From positions 1-64,000 of the forward strand of contig NZ_JANWTC010000007.1 in the NCBI RefSeq assembly GCF_024919295.1: a stretch of 64,000 bases of DNA, read 5' to 3'. The stretch's first letter is position 1, and each line of letters begins with the position of its first letter. Position numbers and translations under genes: made by a program. The notes under the pieces are model-generated. The model saw only the letters and a list, made by a program, of their open reading frames with translations, had not been told where the DNA came from and did no database searches. Shown here piece after piece: positions 17,686 through 29,071 of this stretch. The stretch comes from Corynebacterium lemuris (GTDB taxonomy: Bacteria; Actinomycetota; Actinomycetes; Mycobacteriales; Mycobacteriaceae).

Positions 17686-19992
17686 TCAGAGGGTCTCGAC
17701 CACGAGGTCACGGGCGAGGACCATGTTGCGCAGGGACTGCTCGGTCTCGGTGTAACCGCGGGTCTTCAGGCCGCAGTCCGGGTTGACCCAGAGTCGCTCG
17801 GTGGGCACGTTGACCAGGGCGGCCTTGATCAGTTCGGTGAGCTCACCGACGGACGGCACGCGCGGGGAGTGGATGTCCCAGATGCCGGGGCCGATCTCGG
17901 AGTGGAAGGAGTCCTCCAGGTCCTCCAGGAGCTCCATGCGGGAGCGGGCGGCCTCGATGGAGGTGACGTCGGCGTCGAGGGCAGCGACGGCGTCGATGAT
18001 CTGGCCGAACTCCGAGTAGCACAGGTGGGTGTGGATCTGGGTGGTCGGTGCCGCGTCCAGGGAAACCAGGCGGAAGGAGCGCACGGCCCAGTCGAGGTAC
18101 TCGGGGCGGGCGTCCGCACGCAGGGGCAGCAGCTCGCGCAGGGCGGGCTCGTCGATCTGGATGATCTGGATGCCGGCCTCCTCGAGATCGGAGACCTCGT
18201 CAGCCAGCGCCACGCCGATCTGGTCGGCGGAGACGGACAGCGGGACGTCATCACGCACGAACGACCACGCCAGGATGGTCACCGGTCCGGTGAGCATGCC
18301 CTTGACGTGCTTGTCGGACAGGGACTGGGCGTACTGCGCCCACGCGACGGTCATGGCCTCCGGGCGGGAGACATCACCGATGACGATCGGCGGACGGGTG
18401 CAGCGGGAGCCGTAGGACTGGACCCAGCCGTTCTCGGTGACCACGAAGCCGTCGAGAAGCTCGGCGAAGTACTGGACCATGTCGTTGCGCTCGGGCTCCC
18501 CGTGGACGAGGACGTCGATGCCCAGGCGTTCCTGCAGCTCGATGACGGACTTGACCTCGGTTCTCAGGGCCTCGGTGTACTGCTCGTCGTTGAGGGCGCC
18601 GGTGCGGTGGTCGGCGCGTGCCTTGCGGATCTCGGCGGTCTGCGGGAAGGAACCGATGGTGGTGGTCGGCAGCTTCGGCAGGTTGAGGGCCTTCTGGGCC
18701 TCGATGCGGGCGGCGAACTCCGGCTGGCGGGCGACCTGGCCCTCCGGAAGTGCGGCGACACGGGTCTGGACAGCCTCGTTGTGGGTGCGTGCGGACTCGC
18801 GGCGGGTGCGCACCGCGCGGTCGGAGCGGGCGAAGTCCTCGGCGGCGGTGACGGTGCCGCCGGCCAGTGCCGCAGCCAGGGCCCTGGCCTCGCCGATCTT
18901 CTCGTCGGCGAAGGAGAGCCAGCCGGCGACGTCGACGGGCAGGGAGGTCTCGGCGGCGACGGTGTGCGGCACGTGCAGCAGGGAGACGGAGGAGGAGACG
19001 GCGAGCTTCTCGACGCCCGCGCCCTTCAGCTCCTCCAGCACCGACAGGCGCTCACGCAGGTCAGCAGCCCAGACGTTGCGGCCGTCGATGACACCGGCAA
19101 CCAGGGTGGTGCCCTTGTCCGCGGCCGTCACGGCCTCGGCGACGCGGGTGGCGTAACCGGTATCGGCGGCGAGGGTGGCCGGGGCCAGGTCGACCTGCAG
19201 GGCCTCCGGGCCGGCCTGCGCCAGGGCCTGCAGGCCGGCGCGCAGGGAGCCGTAGGGGGTGGAGAGGAAGACCTGCGGGCGGTTGGTCTCGCCCAGGAGG
19301 GCGGCGTAGGTGGTGGCTGCGTGCTGCGCCAGCTCCTCATCAGTGGCGATGGTCAGGTCGGAGACCAGGGCCGGCTCGGTCAGCTGGACCCACTCCACAC
19401 CGGCCTCCTTCAAGGCGGCGAGGACGGTCTTGTAGGACTCGGTGAGCTCAGCCAGGCGGTCAAGGGGGTTGCCCGCGCCCTCGGCCGGCTTGGACTTGGC
19501 CAGCAGGGTGACCGGGCCCACGAGGAAGGGACGGACGAGGTGACCGGCGGCCTTCGCCTCGGCGACGATGTCGAGGATGCGCTGCGGGCGCGGGGTGATG
19601 GCGTCGGTGTCAGCCACCTCCGGGACCAGGTAATGGTAGTTGGTGTCGAACCACTTGGTCATCTCAAGGGGGGAACGCTCGGCGTTGCCGCGGGCCAGGG
19701 CGAAGTACTCGGTGAGGTCGATCTCCTCGGCCGCGCCGCCGATGAGGCCGACGGTCAGGGCGGTTTCGAGCACGTGGTCGTAGAGGGCGACGTCGGCCGG
19801 GATGGCGTAGTCGGCGTCGAGGCCCAGGTCACGCAGCCGGGCGTAGTTCTCCAGACGGATGGAGTGCGCGGAGGAGGTGAAGGTCTCCTCGTCGATGCGC
19901 CCGGCCCAGAAGGACTCGAGGGCCTTCTTCAGCTCACGGTTGGCGCCGACACGGGGGTAACCCTCGATGGTGAAGGTGGGGAAAGAGGACAT
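17686..19992 (-). CDS. metE: Cobalamin-independent methionine synthase MetE
   Basis: A 768-aa enzyme of the usual length, transferring a methyl group from 5-methyltetrahydrofolate-triglutamate to homocysteine without B12. N- and C-terminal barrel halves are present. The C-terminal half has the zinc-site segments HTHLCYSEF and [10 protein letters not shown], plus [13 protein letters not shown] and [10 protein letters not shown]. It follows metF by 56 bp on the same strand, so the last two steps of methionine synthesis are co-transcribed. No SAM or B12 riboswitch was seen; in C. glutamicum these genes are McbR-controlled, but no clear McbR site was identified. Confidence 0.97.
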   Translation of the reverse strand: MSSFPTFTIEGYPRVGANRELKKALESFWAGRIDEETFTSSAHSIRLENYARLRDLGLDADYAIPADVALYDHVLETALTVGLIGGAAEEIDLTEYFALARGNAERSPLEMTKWFDTNYHYLVPEVADTDAITPRPQRILDIVAEAKAAGHLVRPFLVGPVTLLAKSKPAEGAGNPLDRLAELTESYKTVLAALKEAGVEWVQLTEPALVSDLTIATDEELAQHAATTYAALLGETNRPQVFLSTPYGSLRAGLQALAQAGPEALQVDLAPATLAADTGYATRVAEAVTAADKGTTLVAGVIDGRNVWAADLRERLSVLEELKGAGVEKLAVSSSVSLLHVPHTVAAETSLPVDVAGWLSFADEKIGEARALAAALAGGTVTAAEDFARSDRAVRTRRESARTHNEAVQTRVAALPEGQVARQPEFAARIEAQKALNLPKLPTTTIGSFPQTAEIRKARADHRTGALNDEQYTEALRTEVKSVIELQERLGIDVLVHGEPERNDMVQYFAELLDGFVVTENGWVQSYGSRCTRPPIVIGDVSRPEAMTVAWAQYAQSLSDKHVKGMLTGPVTILAWSFVRDDVPLSVSADQIGVALADEVSDLEEAGIQIIQIDEPALRELLPLRADARPEYLDWAVRSFRLVSLDAAPTTQIHTHLCYSEFGQIIDAVAALDADVTSIEAARSRMELLEDLEDSFHSEIGPGIWDIHSPRVPSVGELTELIKAALVNVPTERLWVNPDCGLKTRGYTETEQSLRNMVLARDLVVETL

Positions 19993-20048
19993 GAAAAAGT
20001 AGACCTTTCAGGGGTTTTCGCGGGTAAGCAGAAAGAAGCGGAACTGTT

Positions 20049-21023
20049 TCAGGCGGTGGCCCGGGGGGCGATACCGATACGGTCCAGCAGTTCTGTGGTG
20101 GTGTCTGGCCGGTTGAATGTGTACACGTGCATCCCACCGGCACCGGCGGCCAGGATGGTCTGCGCGAGCTCAGCCGTGAGGTCGAGGCCCGTCTGGTACT
20201 CGCCCTCCGGTCCCGCGGTCTCCAGCCGGCGGATCAGCCGGTCGGGGACGTTGAGTCCGGAGAGCTGGCCCATTCGGCGCAGTCTCGCGACGCTCGTCAT
20301 GGGCATGATCCCCGGTATGAGGGGGATACGTACCCCCGCCAGGCGGGCTCTCTCCGCGAAGCGGAGATAGTCCTCCGCGTCGAAGAAGAGCTGCGTGATG
20401 GCGAAGTCCGCGCCGAGACGCTGCTTGGCCAGGAGGACGTCGATGTCCTCGTCCCGGCTGGCGGATTCCTCGTGGCCGCTCGGGTAGGCGGCCACGCCGA
20501 TGGCGAGCCGGCCGGCGCCGAAGCGGGCGCGCTGCTCGTTCTCCATCGAGCGGATGAGGCTGATCAGGTCGGTGGCGTGCGGGAGGTGGCCCTCCGGCAT
20601 GGCGGTCTGGCCCTCGGCGTAGTCGCCGCGCAGGGCCAGTAGGCCGCGCACGCCGGAGTCCATGAGCCGGTTGATCCAGCCGGTGAGCTCCTCCCGGTTC
20701 CCGGCGGTGCACGCCAGGTGGGCGAGCGTGGGGATCCGGGTGCGGGCGGAGATCTTCACGATGAACTCCGCGGTGCCGTCCAGCCAGCCGGAGTTCCGGG
20801 AGCTGGTGACGGAGATGTAGTCCGGGTTATAGGACTCGAGGGTGGTCAGGAGCTCCTCGATCTTCGCCTCGTCCACGTCGTGGCGCGGGGGCATCACCTC
20901 GAAAGAGAGGGAGGTGCGGACGGGCACATGCGGCTGGTGCGCCTCGGCGGGATCAAAGGTGTCCAGGGGGGCAGAGGCGGAGAAGCGGCGCTTCGTGCTG
21001 TCGTGTGCTGCAGTTGTGTTCAT
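20049..21023 (-). CDS. metF: Methylenetetrahydrofolate reductase MetF
   Basis: A 324-aa FAD enzyme reducing 5,10-methylene-THF to 5-methyl-THF, the methyl donor for MetE. Conserved parts include LSFEVMPPRHD near the N-terminus, ITSS-like VTSSRNSGWLDG, GDYAEG, GVAAYPSGHEES and ITQLFFDAEDYLRF. The open frame runs far upstream, but GGAGGATCGG places the start at ATG 21023, which also fits family length. Directly upstream of metE, divergent from the gene at 21330. Confidence 0.95.
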   Translation of the reverse strand: MNTTAAHDSTKRRFSASAPLDTFDPAEAHQPHVPVRTSLSFEVMPPRHDVDEAKIEELLTTLESYNPDYISVTSSRNSGWLDGTAEFIVKISARTRIPTLAHLACTAGNREELTGWINRLMDSGVRGLLALRGDYAEGQTAMPEGHLPHATDLISLIRSMENEQRARFGAGRLAIGVAAYPSGHEESASRDEDIDVLLAKQRLGADFAITQLFFDAEDYLRFAERARLAGVRIPLIPGIMPMTSVARLRRMGQLSGLNVPDRLIRRLETAGPEGEYQTGLDLTAELAQTILAAGAGGMHVYTFNRPDTTTELLDRIGIAPRATA

Positions 21024-21329
21024 GTCCGATCCTCCCTGCTGGTGTGGTGCCTGTCCCCGGTGGGGCGAATGGCTGTGAATGTAGCAACGGATCGGAAGAA
21101 ACGGGGTAGCTTTTTTAAAGATATCACGTATTATTAATCTCTTGACCTGCATGTATGGGCCAATGGTAAGATGAATATAAATCAGCTCAAAAGCCGCTTT
21201 TCCGGCCCGGAATGAACCAAGCTGTCCAGTTTGTTTTCGTACCGGATTCACAGCCCCGGACGGAGGGCAGGCACGAGCCAATCTGGCTACGCTTGAGGGA
21301 GAAGAATTCCGACCTGAAGGAGCGTGGCC
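21024..21329. promoter_or_regulatory. Divergent regulatory region metF / 21330 gene
   Basis: No gene seen. It is AT-rich for about 80 bp (21105-21185) compared with its surroundings. A plus-strand candidate TTGACC ... TAAGAT (21143 to about 21173) has a long 19-bp spacer. Since metF-metE also start here, operators for methionine regulation are expected, but no recognised palindrome was found. Confidence 0.35.
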
Positions 21330-22031
21330 ATGAACACCGCAACACTGAAGATGGCGCTCAGCGCTGCGAGCGCGATCAGCGCGCGCGTCAAGGAGTACAA
21401 CGAGAAGAAGAGCCGGGAGGCCTACGAGCTGCTTTCCGACGCCGCCTCGCGCGTCGACCTCGATGACCTCCGTTCCCGGGGCGAGTCGCTCATCGACGAG
21501 GGGCGTCGTGAAGCGGGCCAGGTCACGCAGGCCGCCCACGCCCGCCTCGATGCGGCGAAGAAGCGCCTGGAGAAGGCGGCCGACAACCGCCCCTCGAAGC
21601 AGCGCGCCCGTACCGCGAAGCGCCGCCGCACCTTCACCCTGGTGGGCCTCGGCACCCTCACCCTCTCCGCCGTGGCCGGCGCGGTCTACTGGTACCTGCG
21701 CCAGCAGCCGGAGCCGGGCGACACGCCGCCGCGCGTCGAGGACTTCTCCGGTGCCGGCAAGGCCGACGAGAAGGCGGCAGAGGCCGACGCGACCCTGGTC
21801 TACTCCACCACCACCGGGGACCCGGAGGAGGGTGTGCCCGAGGAGGTCGACGAGGAGCTGATGCAGTCCCTCGGTGAGCAGCTGGAGAAGCACCGCTCCG
21901 CCGCCATGGACGAGGCCGGGGAGGGTGCCGAAGAAATCGACGAAGCCGAGGAAGAGCACGCCTCAGACGCCCCGGTTGCCGGCACCGAGGAGTTCGCCCC
22001 GAACCCGGACGAGGACGGTTCGAAGAAATAG
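21330..22031 (+). CDS. Single-pass membrane protein, unknown function
   Basis: A 233-aa protein not recognised by family. The N-terminal about 100 residues are charged, helical and Ala/Arg/Lys-rich (likely coiled coil, apolipoprotein/YtxH-like), followed by one transmembrane helix (about 103-121, LVGLGTLTLSAVAGAVYWYL) and a strongly acidic C-terminal tail rich in Glu/Asp/Ala. AAGGAG at 21316-21321 supports ATG 21330. No catalytic motif is visible. It may be a membrane-associated scaffold, but that is only inference. Confidence 0.65.
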   Translation: MNTATLKMALSAASAISARVKEYNEKKSREAYELLSDAASRVDLDDLRSRGESLIDEGRREAGQVTQAAHARLDAAKKRLEKAADNRPSKQRARTAKRRRTFTLVGLGTLTLSAVAGAVYWYLRQQPEPGDTPPRVEDFSGAGKADEKAAEADATLVYSTTTGDPEEGVPEEVDEELMQSLGEQLEKHRSAAMDEAGEGAEEIDEAEEEHASDAPVAGTEEFAPNPDEDGSKK

Positions 22032-22069
22032 GGCTGCATGTGACGGTGGGCACAGGTAAAGTCATCGCC

Positions 22070-22306
22070 ATGACGACCAACGTGCTCACCGTCACCACGA
22101 TCAACGACCAGACCTACCACTTCCGGGCCCAGTCCGAGGAGAAGGATGAGAACGGCCTGCCGGAGGTCAACAACTTCGAGCGCCTCCGCGCCGTCGTCGA
22201 ATCGGAGAGCCCCGACGCCGTCTTCGAGTGCGATGACCTGGAGGGTCATCCCCGGGCGGTGCGGGCCGCGGAGGTCGCCAAGTTCAGCGTGGGGCTGGGG
22301 ACCTAG
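22070..22306 (+). CDS. Small conserved hypothetical protein
   Basis: A 78-aa soluble protein with no recognised domain. A TAAAGT hexamer at 22057-22062 lies exactly 7 nt before ATG 22070, suggesting a leaderless transcript, so this start is preferred over the upstream GTG. The stop codon shares the palindrome CTAG (22303-22306) with the stop of the convergent CDF exporter. Confidence 0.6.
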   Translation: MTTNVLTVTTINDQTYHFRAQSEEKDENGLPEVNNFERLRAVVESESPDAVFECDDLEGHPRAVRAAEVAKFSVGLGT

Positions 22307-23238
22307 GGTCCGCAGACCTCCTCGCTGTCCACGTGGCCCGGATGCTCCAGCTGGATCGTGGAGTGCTCGATGCCGAAACCGCGCAGCACATCCTGCGCCT
22401 CGCCGAGCACACCGCACCCTGAGGCCGGCACACACGATTCGTCGACAACCAGGTGGCAGGTGGCCAGCGGTGTCACCCCGTCGGTGGACCACAGGTGCAT
22501 GTCATGCACCGCCACCACTCCCCCGACCCCCCGGAGCGCCTCCGCCACCTCGCGGGCGTCCATGCCCCGGGGCACACGTTCCAGCAGGACCTCCACCGTC
22601 TGCCACAGCAGCGTCAGCGAGCGCGGCAGCACGAAGGCCACGATCGCCAGTGAGGCGATGGTGTCGGCCATGGTCCAGCCGGTGAAGCGGATGACCAGGG
22701 CGGCGATGATGACCGCCACCGAGCCGAGCATGTCCGCCAGCACGTGCAGGAACGCCCCGCGGATGTTGAGGTTGTCCGAGGTGTGCCGGGAGAGCACCCA
22801 GGCCGACAGCGCGTTGGCCACCAGGCCGATCACCGCGACGCCCAGCATCAGCGTGGTGTCGATCTCGTGGTCATGGCCGAAGCGCCCCACTGCGCGGATG
22901 AGGATCCACACCACCACGCCCGTGACCGCCAGGGCGTTGACCAGCGCCGCGAGCACCTCGACGCGGCGGTAGCCGAAGGTTGCGCTTCTCGACGCCGCCC
23001 TCTTCCCCACCATCGCCGCCAGCAGCGCGATGATCAGCCCCGCGGCGTCGGAGAGCATGTGCATGGCGTCGGAGAGCAGCGCCAGCGAACCCGAGACGAG
23101 GCCACCCGCCAGTTCCGCGAGGAACACCGTCGCGGTGATGCCGAAGGCCACCGCGAGCGCACGCAGCGGGGCGGATGTGGCGTGCGTGCCGCCGAGGCCG
23201 TGTTCGTGCGCATCATGGGGGTGGGCGTGAGTGCTCAT
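22303..23238 (-). CDS. Cation diffusion facilitator (zinc exporter type)
   Basis: A 311-aa CDF transporter with a His-rich N-terminus (HAHPHDAHEHG), six transmembrane helices, and metal-site motifs HMLSDAAG in helix 2 and HVLADMLGS in helix 5 (HxxxD pairs). A cytoplasmic ferredoxin-like C-terminal domain follows (VAVHDMHLWSTDG). CzcD/ZitB-type proteins export Zn2+ or Co2+ by proton antiport. The cytoplasmic loop after helix 2 contains the sequence AASRSAT encoded by an exact copy of the dispersed 13-mer. It ends in a 4-bp overlap with the convergent small gene. Confidence 0.92.
   Translation of the reverse strand: MSTHAHPHDAHEHGLGGTHATSAPLRALAVAFGITATVFLAELAGGLVSGSLALLSDAMHMLSDAAGLIIALLAAMVGKRAASRSATFGYRRVEVLAALVNALAVTGVVVWILIRAVGRFGHDHEIDTTLMLGVAVIGLVANALSAWVLSRHTSDNLNIRGAFLHVLADMLGSVAVIIAALVIRFTGWTMADTIASLAIVAFVLPRSLTLLWQTVEVLLERVPRGMDAREVAEALRGVGGVVAVHDMHLWSTDGVTPLATCHLVVDESCVPASGCGVLGEAQDVLRGFGIEHSTIQLEHPGHVDSEEVCGP
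22984..22996 (+). repeat. Dispersed 13-mer GCTTCTCGACGCC, copy 3
   Basis: Exact copy on the plus strand, in the loop-coding part of the CDF gene (antisense to it). Confidence 0.8.
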
Positions 23239-23301
23239 GACCCCAGCCTAATCCCGCTCCCCCACTATTGAAACCTTAATGAAAATGGGGGCGGGCAGCG
23301 C

Positions 23302-23808
23302 CTACCAGGACAGCTGCATGGTGCTGTACGCCCTGCCGGCAGCATCGAAGGCGACGCCGACGCCGACCTTGGTGGCACCTGCCTCAAGCATGTTGCGGTT
23401 GTGGCCCGGGGAATTCTTCCACTGGTTGAAGAAGGTCGCCGGACCCGCCTGGCTGTTCATGGCGATGTTCTCGAACACGTTGTGGTGGCTGTGACGGAAC
23501 GGTGCGCCGGCCGCAAGCTGCTGCGACCAACCGCGGGCCTGGGCGGTCAGCCCAGGATCGACGGCCAGGCGGCTGAGACCACGAGAAGAGCGGTAGTCGT
23601 TGAGCAGGCGGATGGTCTCGCCCTCAAGGTGAGCGGCATCCTTGGAAACCGGGCCACCCGGCAGGGTCGACAGACCCGGGATGGACGGAAGCGCCGGCAG
23701 TGCCGGAAGCTGGGGGAGGGAGGACTGTGCACTGGCCGGGGAGATGATCCCGACGGACATGGCCGTAGCAGATGCCAGGACAATAGCGGTCCGCTTCAGG
23801 TTCTTCAT
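23302..23808 (-). CDS. Secreted CAP/SCP-domain protein
   Basis: A 168-aa exported protein. A Sec signal peptide (about 1-28, ending SPASAQ) is followed by a Pro/Leu-rich linker (LPALPALPSIPG) and a CAP domain with the features LNDYRSSRGL, WSQQLA, HSHHNVFENIAM and SPGHNRNMLE. Bacterial CAP proteins are common extracellular proteins, often of unknown activity. ATG 23808 is preferred over 23817 because AGGTGG lies at the right distance. Direct GTAAC repeats lie just upstream. Confidence 0.88.
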   Translation of the reverse strand: MKNLKRTAIVLASATAMSVGIISPASAQSSLPQLPALPALPSIPGLSTLPGGPVSKDAAHLEGETIRLLNDYRSSRGLSRLAVDPGLTAQARGWSQQLAAGAPFRHSHHNVFENIAMNSQAGPATFFNQWKNSPGHNRNMLEAGATKVGVGVAFDAAGRAYSTMQLSW

Positions 23809-24228
23809 GTTTTCCACCTTTGGTACGACGATAGATTGTAACGAAATGATATCGTAACTGATCCGTTACATAAACGCGATCTGATATCCCGTGTACGTGG
23901 CTGACTCACAGAGCATTCTCAGATGGGGGCCCGATGGGCAGTGATCCCTGACACTCCCCCGATCTTTATCTGTGACCATACCGTCACCAAAGGCCGGCGG
24001 GACGGTATTCAGGCCCCTTTTTGTGTGTCGTTCCGGAGGGTATTTGAATGCCGCGGGACCGCTCTCCCCTCCGGACCCACAGGCCCCACCGGCCCCACCC
24101 CGACGCGAAGCAGGAGCTGCTCACACCCCTGACTCGGGTGCCGCTGGCCGGGGCCGGGGTCACACGGAATTTCCCTTAATCTGGCACGCCGTAAAAGCAC
24201 ACATCTTTGCCCTTAAGCCGAAAAGAAA
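23809..24228. other. Intergenic region upstream of the CAP gene
   Basis: No convincing gene. Close to the CAP start are TGTAAC (23837-23842), CGTAAC (23853-23858) and an inverted GTTACA (23865-23870), a plausible operator. The rest (about 23900-24200) is GC-rich and holds only non-convincing short frames. Confidence 0.4.
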
Positions 24229-24263
24229 AGAGCCACTTTCCTATTTTCTCGGAAAGTGGCTCT
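24229..24263 (-). terminator. Terminator after tRNA-Ala
   Basis: A perfect 13-bp stem AGAGCCACTTTCC (24229-24241) / GGAAAGTGGCTCT (24251-24263) with a 9-nt loop. On the minus strand it is followed by CTTTTCTTTTCGGC, a T-rich tract, making it a good intrinsic terminator for the tRNA transcript. Confidence 0.85.
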
Positions 24264-24281
24264 GACATGGGTTTTCTACTG

Positions 24282-24354
24282 TGGAGCATAGGAGAATCGA
24301 ACTCCTGACCTCCTGCTTGCAAAGCAGGTGCTCTACCAATTGAGCTAATGCCCC
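24282..24354 (-). tRNA. tRNA-Ala (anticodon TGC)
   Basis: A 73-nt cloverleaf on the minus strand. The acceptor starts GGGGCAT (24354-24348) and ends ATGCTCC plus A. The D arm AGCTCAATTGGTAGAGC, the anticodon loop TTTGCAA with TGC, and the T arm GTTCGATTC are all present. CCA is not encoded. Confidence 0.96.
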
Positions 24355-24364
24355 ATGTTCCTGG

Positions 24365-24438
24365 TGGGCCTAGCAAGAATCGAACTTGCGACCTCATCGT
24401 TATCAGCGATGCGCTCTAACCGACTGAGCTATAGGCCC
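24365..24438 (-). tRNA. tRNA-Ile (anticodon GAT)
   Basis: A 74-nt cloverleaf on the minus strand, starting GGGCCTATAGCTCAG. The anticodon loop is CTGATAA with GAT. The T arm is GTTCGATTC, and the acceptor pairs GGGCCTA with TAGGCCC. The 3' CCA is encoded (24362-24364). The Ile-Ala tRNA pair follows gyrA-DUF3566, as in other actinobacteria. Confidence 0.96.
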
Positions 24439-24486
24439 TGGGAACGAAAAGTAACATTACCCAGTGGTTCGCCCATAAGACAAATC

Positions 24487-24521
24487 GCCTGCTCAGAGGG
24501 GATGATTCCCTCCGGGCAGGC
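24487..24521 (-). terminator. Terminator after gyrA-DUF3566
   Basis: A hairpin of GCCTGCTCAGAGGG (24487-24500) and CCCTCCGGGCAGGC (24508-24521), with small internal mismatches and a 7-nt loop. It separates the gyrA operon from the tRNA genes. Confidence 0.65.
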
Positions 24522-24538
24522 GCTGCCGAATCAGGCCT

Positions 24539-24883
24539 TTAAGCGGCCTCCTCCTGGTGGGTGACCTGGAAACCGCCGAAGAGGTCGACGATCGCGTTGT
24601 AGACCACCGCCCCCAGCGGAGCGAGGACGGTGGTGAGGATGGCGCTGATGGCTCCCAGCAGCGCCGCAACCGACATGACGAGGCCGAAGGTCACGGCCTG
24701 GTCCCCACCGATGTCACCGAGCAGGGAGTTGAGCTGATCCCAGATGCCGGCCGCACCCATCCCGACGTAGAGGACGGCGACGGCGATCAGCCAGGCGGCG
24801 AGCCCGACCAGTGACATGGCCAGCCCGACCCGGAAGGCGGACAGCGGTGACACCCGGGTCACGGAGACGACACGTGTTGCCAT
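24539..24883 (-). CDS. DUF3566 membrane protein
   Basis: A 114-aa protein of the actinobacterial DUF3566 family found right after gyrA. It has three or so hydrophobic segments (LAMSLVGLAAWLIAVAVLY, FGLVMSVAALLGAISAILTT and a shorter C-terminal one) and the N-terminal VSPLSAFRVG motif. It starts 3 bp after the gyrA stop, so it is co-transcribed. Its role is unknown. Confidence 0.88.
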   Translation of the reverse strand: MATRVVSVTRVSPLSAFRVGLAMSLVGLAAWLIAVAVLYVGMGAAGIWDQLNSLLGDIGGDQAVTFGLVMSVAALLGAISAILTTVLAPLGAVVYNAIVDLFGGFQVTHQEEAA

Positions 24884-24886
24884 GTC

Positions 24887-27433
<2,547 letters not shown>

Positions 27434-27512
27434 GATCACCTTCTTGTAGGGAATTCAGTTCCTCTCAGTCTATCCCTAAGCAGGCGAAAAGCGTCTCCGC
27501 CACCTTTCTGTC

Positions 27513-27525
27513 GCTTCTCGACGCC
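27513..27525 (+). repeat. Dispersed 13-mer GCTTCTCGACGCC, copy 4
   Basis: Exact copy, intergenic, about 80 bp upstream of gyrA. Confidence 0.85.
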
Positions 27526-27540
27526 GCGCAAGGCAACCCC

Positions 27541-27557
27541 GGTATCAAACTGATACC
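27541..27557. promoter_or_regulatory. Palindromic operator candidate GGTATCA-N3-TGATACC
   Basis: A perfect 7-bp inverted repeat with a 3-bp centre, between gyrA and the first secreted paralogue. Half sites recur at 27648-27654 and 28828-28834. A regulator site is inference. Confidence 0.4.
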
Positions 27558-27789
27558 AGGGTGATTCCCTCGACACTTACTGGGGCTCCTCACCCGAGGA
27601 ACGGCTTCCATGTCCAATGCTTCACCCCTAATATGGGGCCCCGCAGGTGATACCAATCCCTCATTGTTCGGCATTTATTTTCCGCGTCATCTAACGTCCC
27701 AGTCACTGCCGGAAAACAATTCGAGAACCGGACCCGGTGGTACCCCAGAACCCAAGTCCGGACCGACCCCGTTCCGAAAGGAAATTTTC

Positions 27790-28242
27790 ATGCTGAAGAA
27801 GCGTATCGCCGCCCTCACCATGGGCGCCGCCCTGGCCACCTCCGCTTTCCTCGCCCCGCAGGCTACCGCTGGCACCCACGACCACAAGTGCGATAAGGGC
27901 TACGAGTACGTCGCCGGCACCCACCAGGTCGGCGACAAGCTCACCGTCGACACCCCCAAGGGCTACAAGTACGAGTCCCACACCCCGGCCACCTCCCTGC
28001 TGAAGGTCGACGAGAAGCGTGGCGAGACCGTCTTCAAGATCGTCCGGGGCGAGAAGGGCAAGAACACCGTGAAGGTGACCTTCGCCAAGAAGTACAAGAA
28101 GGGTGGTAAGTGGGTCACCGACTACAAGCACGTCAACGCCGAGTTCAAGCTGGGCAAGTGCGAGAAGAAGGGCTCCGACAAGAAGCAGCCGCAGAAGTCC
28201 TCCGTGGACCACAAGTCCCTCTCCCTCTCCTCCAAGAAGTAG
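27790..28242 (+). CDS. Secreted lysine-rich protein, paralogue 1
   Basis: A 150-aa exported protein. The signal peptide (about 1-29, MLKKRIAALTMGAAL ... LAPQATAG) nearly matches those of the genes at 29072 and 30324. The mature part has one cysteine pair (C34 and C121 region, DHKCDKGYEY and LGKCEKKG), is very Lys-rich and ends with serine-rich SLSLSSKK. The central segment (GDKLTVDTPKGYKYESH) looks beta-rich. AAAGGAAA precedes ATG 27790. No known domain was identified. It might bind acidic wall polymers, purely from charge. Confidence 0.75.
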   Translation: MLKKRIAALTMGAALATSAFLAPQATAGTHDHKCDKGYEYVAGTHQVGDKLTVDTPKGYKYESHTPATSLLKVDEKRGETVFKIVRGEKGKNTVKVTFAKKYKKGGKWVTDYKHVNAEFKLGKCEKKGSDKKQPQKSSVDHKSLSLSSKK

Positions 28243-29071
28243 AGGACTGAGCGCGCCCGTAAGGGCCACCTCTTACAGCTTCACAGAACCGCTCTGCGCA
28301 ATCGTGCGTGGGGCGGTTTTGCATTGGCCATCAGTAACACCTCGCCTCCAGGAAACTCCCATATTTTGCGGAACGTATGAGACAGCGGAATCCAGACCAA
28401 TTACCCTCACCAGAGACTCAAAGAGTGCTTGAATAAATGTGGATTGGCCCCAGCAGAGAACTGAGCAATCAGAATTCTCCGTGCCGGGCAGTCCAAAAAT
28501 ATGACTAAGACATTCCCGGTCAACGCGCTTGAAGGGCCCATTTTTCAACCACCGGGACCACTGGCCATGATGCAGTGCAAGGAAGAGTCAGACAAAAAAG
28601 GGCTCAACACGTAGCCGACAGAAGGACTTGAGCCGTCCCTTGGAATAGAACGAACATCAGAAAGTGCTCTCTGTCGCAGTCACAATCCCCCTGATGTTTT
28701 AAAAAGCGAAGAAAAATTTGCCCACATCAGGTTAAAACTCACTTCCATAACGTTCCCTATACGCATCAATTACAGCCCCTCCCAACGGTCAAATAAGGCT
28801 GTTTCGCCTCTATTAAGGTAGTCCTTGGTATCAGCATGGTGGCAGTCTCGTTATTTGCCTTTAAGCTGGCGATTTAACTTTAAAGTCACTTGCAAACATG
28901 GCCAAGTATCCCCCTAACAAGGGGTGCCCACAGATATTATCTTTTCAACTCCCGAGACGGCGTCATTCTGAACTGATTAACATGTCAATCACTGCCGGAG
29001 ACACACTCTGAACACGGAAACCCGGTGGTATCCGAGTCCAGTACTGACAATCCCGAAGGGAAACTCTCATC
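28243..29071. other. Low-GC non-coding gap between secreted paralogues
   Basis: 829 bp without a convincing gene. It begins with a terminator-like hairpin (28288-28317). From about 28320 to 28980 the base composition is clearly AT-richer than the genome around it, and short frames lack ribosome sites or recognisable products. A half operator GGTATCA is at 28828-28834. The final 90 bp form the leader of the next paralogue. It may be decayed or acquired DNA. Confidence 0.6.
28288..28320 (+). terminator. Terminator after secreted paralogue 1
   Basis: ACCGC (28288-28292) pairs with GCGGT (28313-28317) around an imperfect inner stem and is followed by TTT. The same ACCGCTCTGC ... GGGGCGGTTTT wording recurs after the third paralogue at 31139. 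Confidence 0.6.

Larger units (their letters stand above)
27434..27789. other. Divergent region gyrA / secreted protein 1
   Basis: No gene. It contains one exact dispersed 13-mer (27513-27525) and a palindrome GGTATCA-AAC-TGATACC at 27541-27557, with a half site TGATACC at 27648-27654. The last 90 bp before 27790 resemble the leader of the paralogous gene at 29072 (shared TCACTGCCGGA, CCCGGTGGTA and a Shine-Dalgarno block). Confidence 0.55.

Noticed and set aside
19993..20048. SAM or B12 riboswitch between metF and metE
   Set aside because: The gap is 56 bp and no conserved riboswitch stem is visible.
17869..20370. 833-aa plus-strand frame opposite metE
   Set aside because: It is an antisense shadow created by high-GC third positions of metE.
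28273..28548. 91-aa minus-strand frame in the AT-rich gap
   Set aside because: No ribosome site, no recognisable motif, overlaps a terminator-like hairpin.
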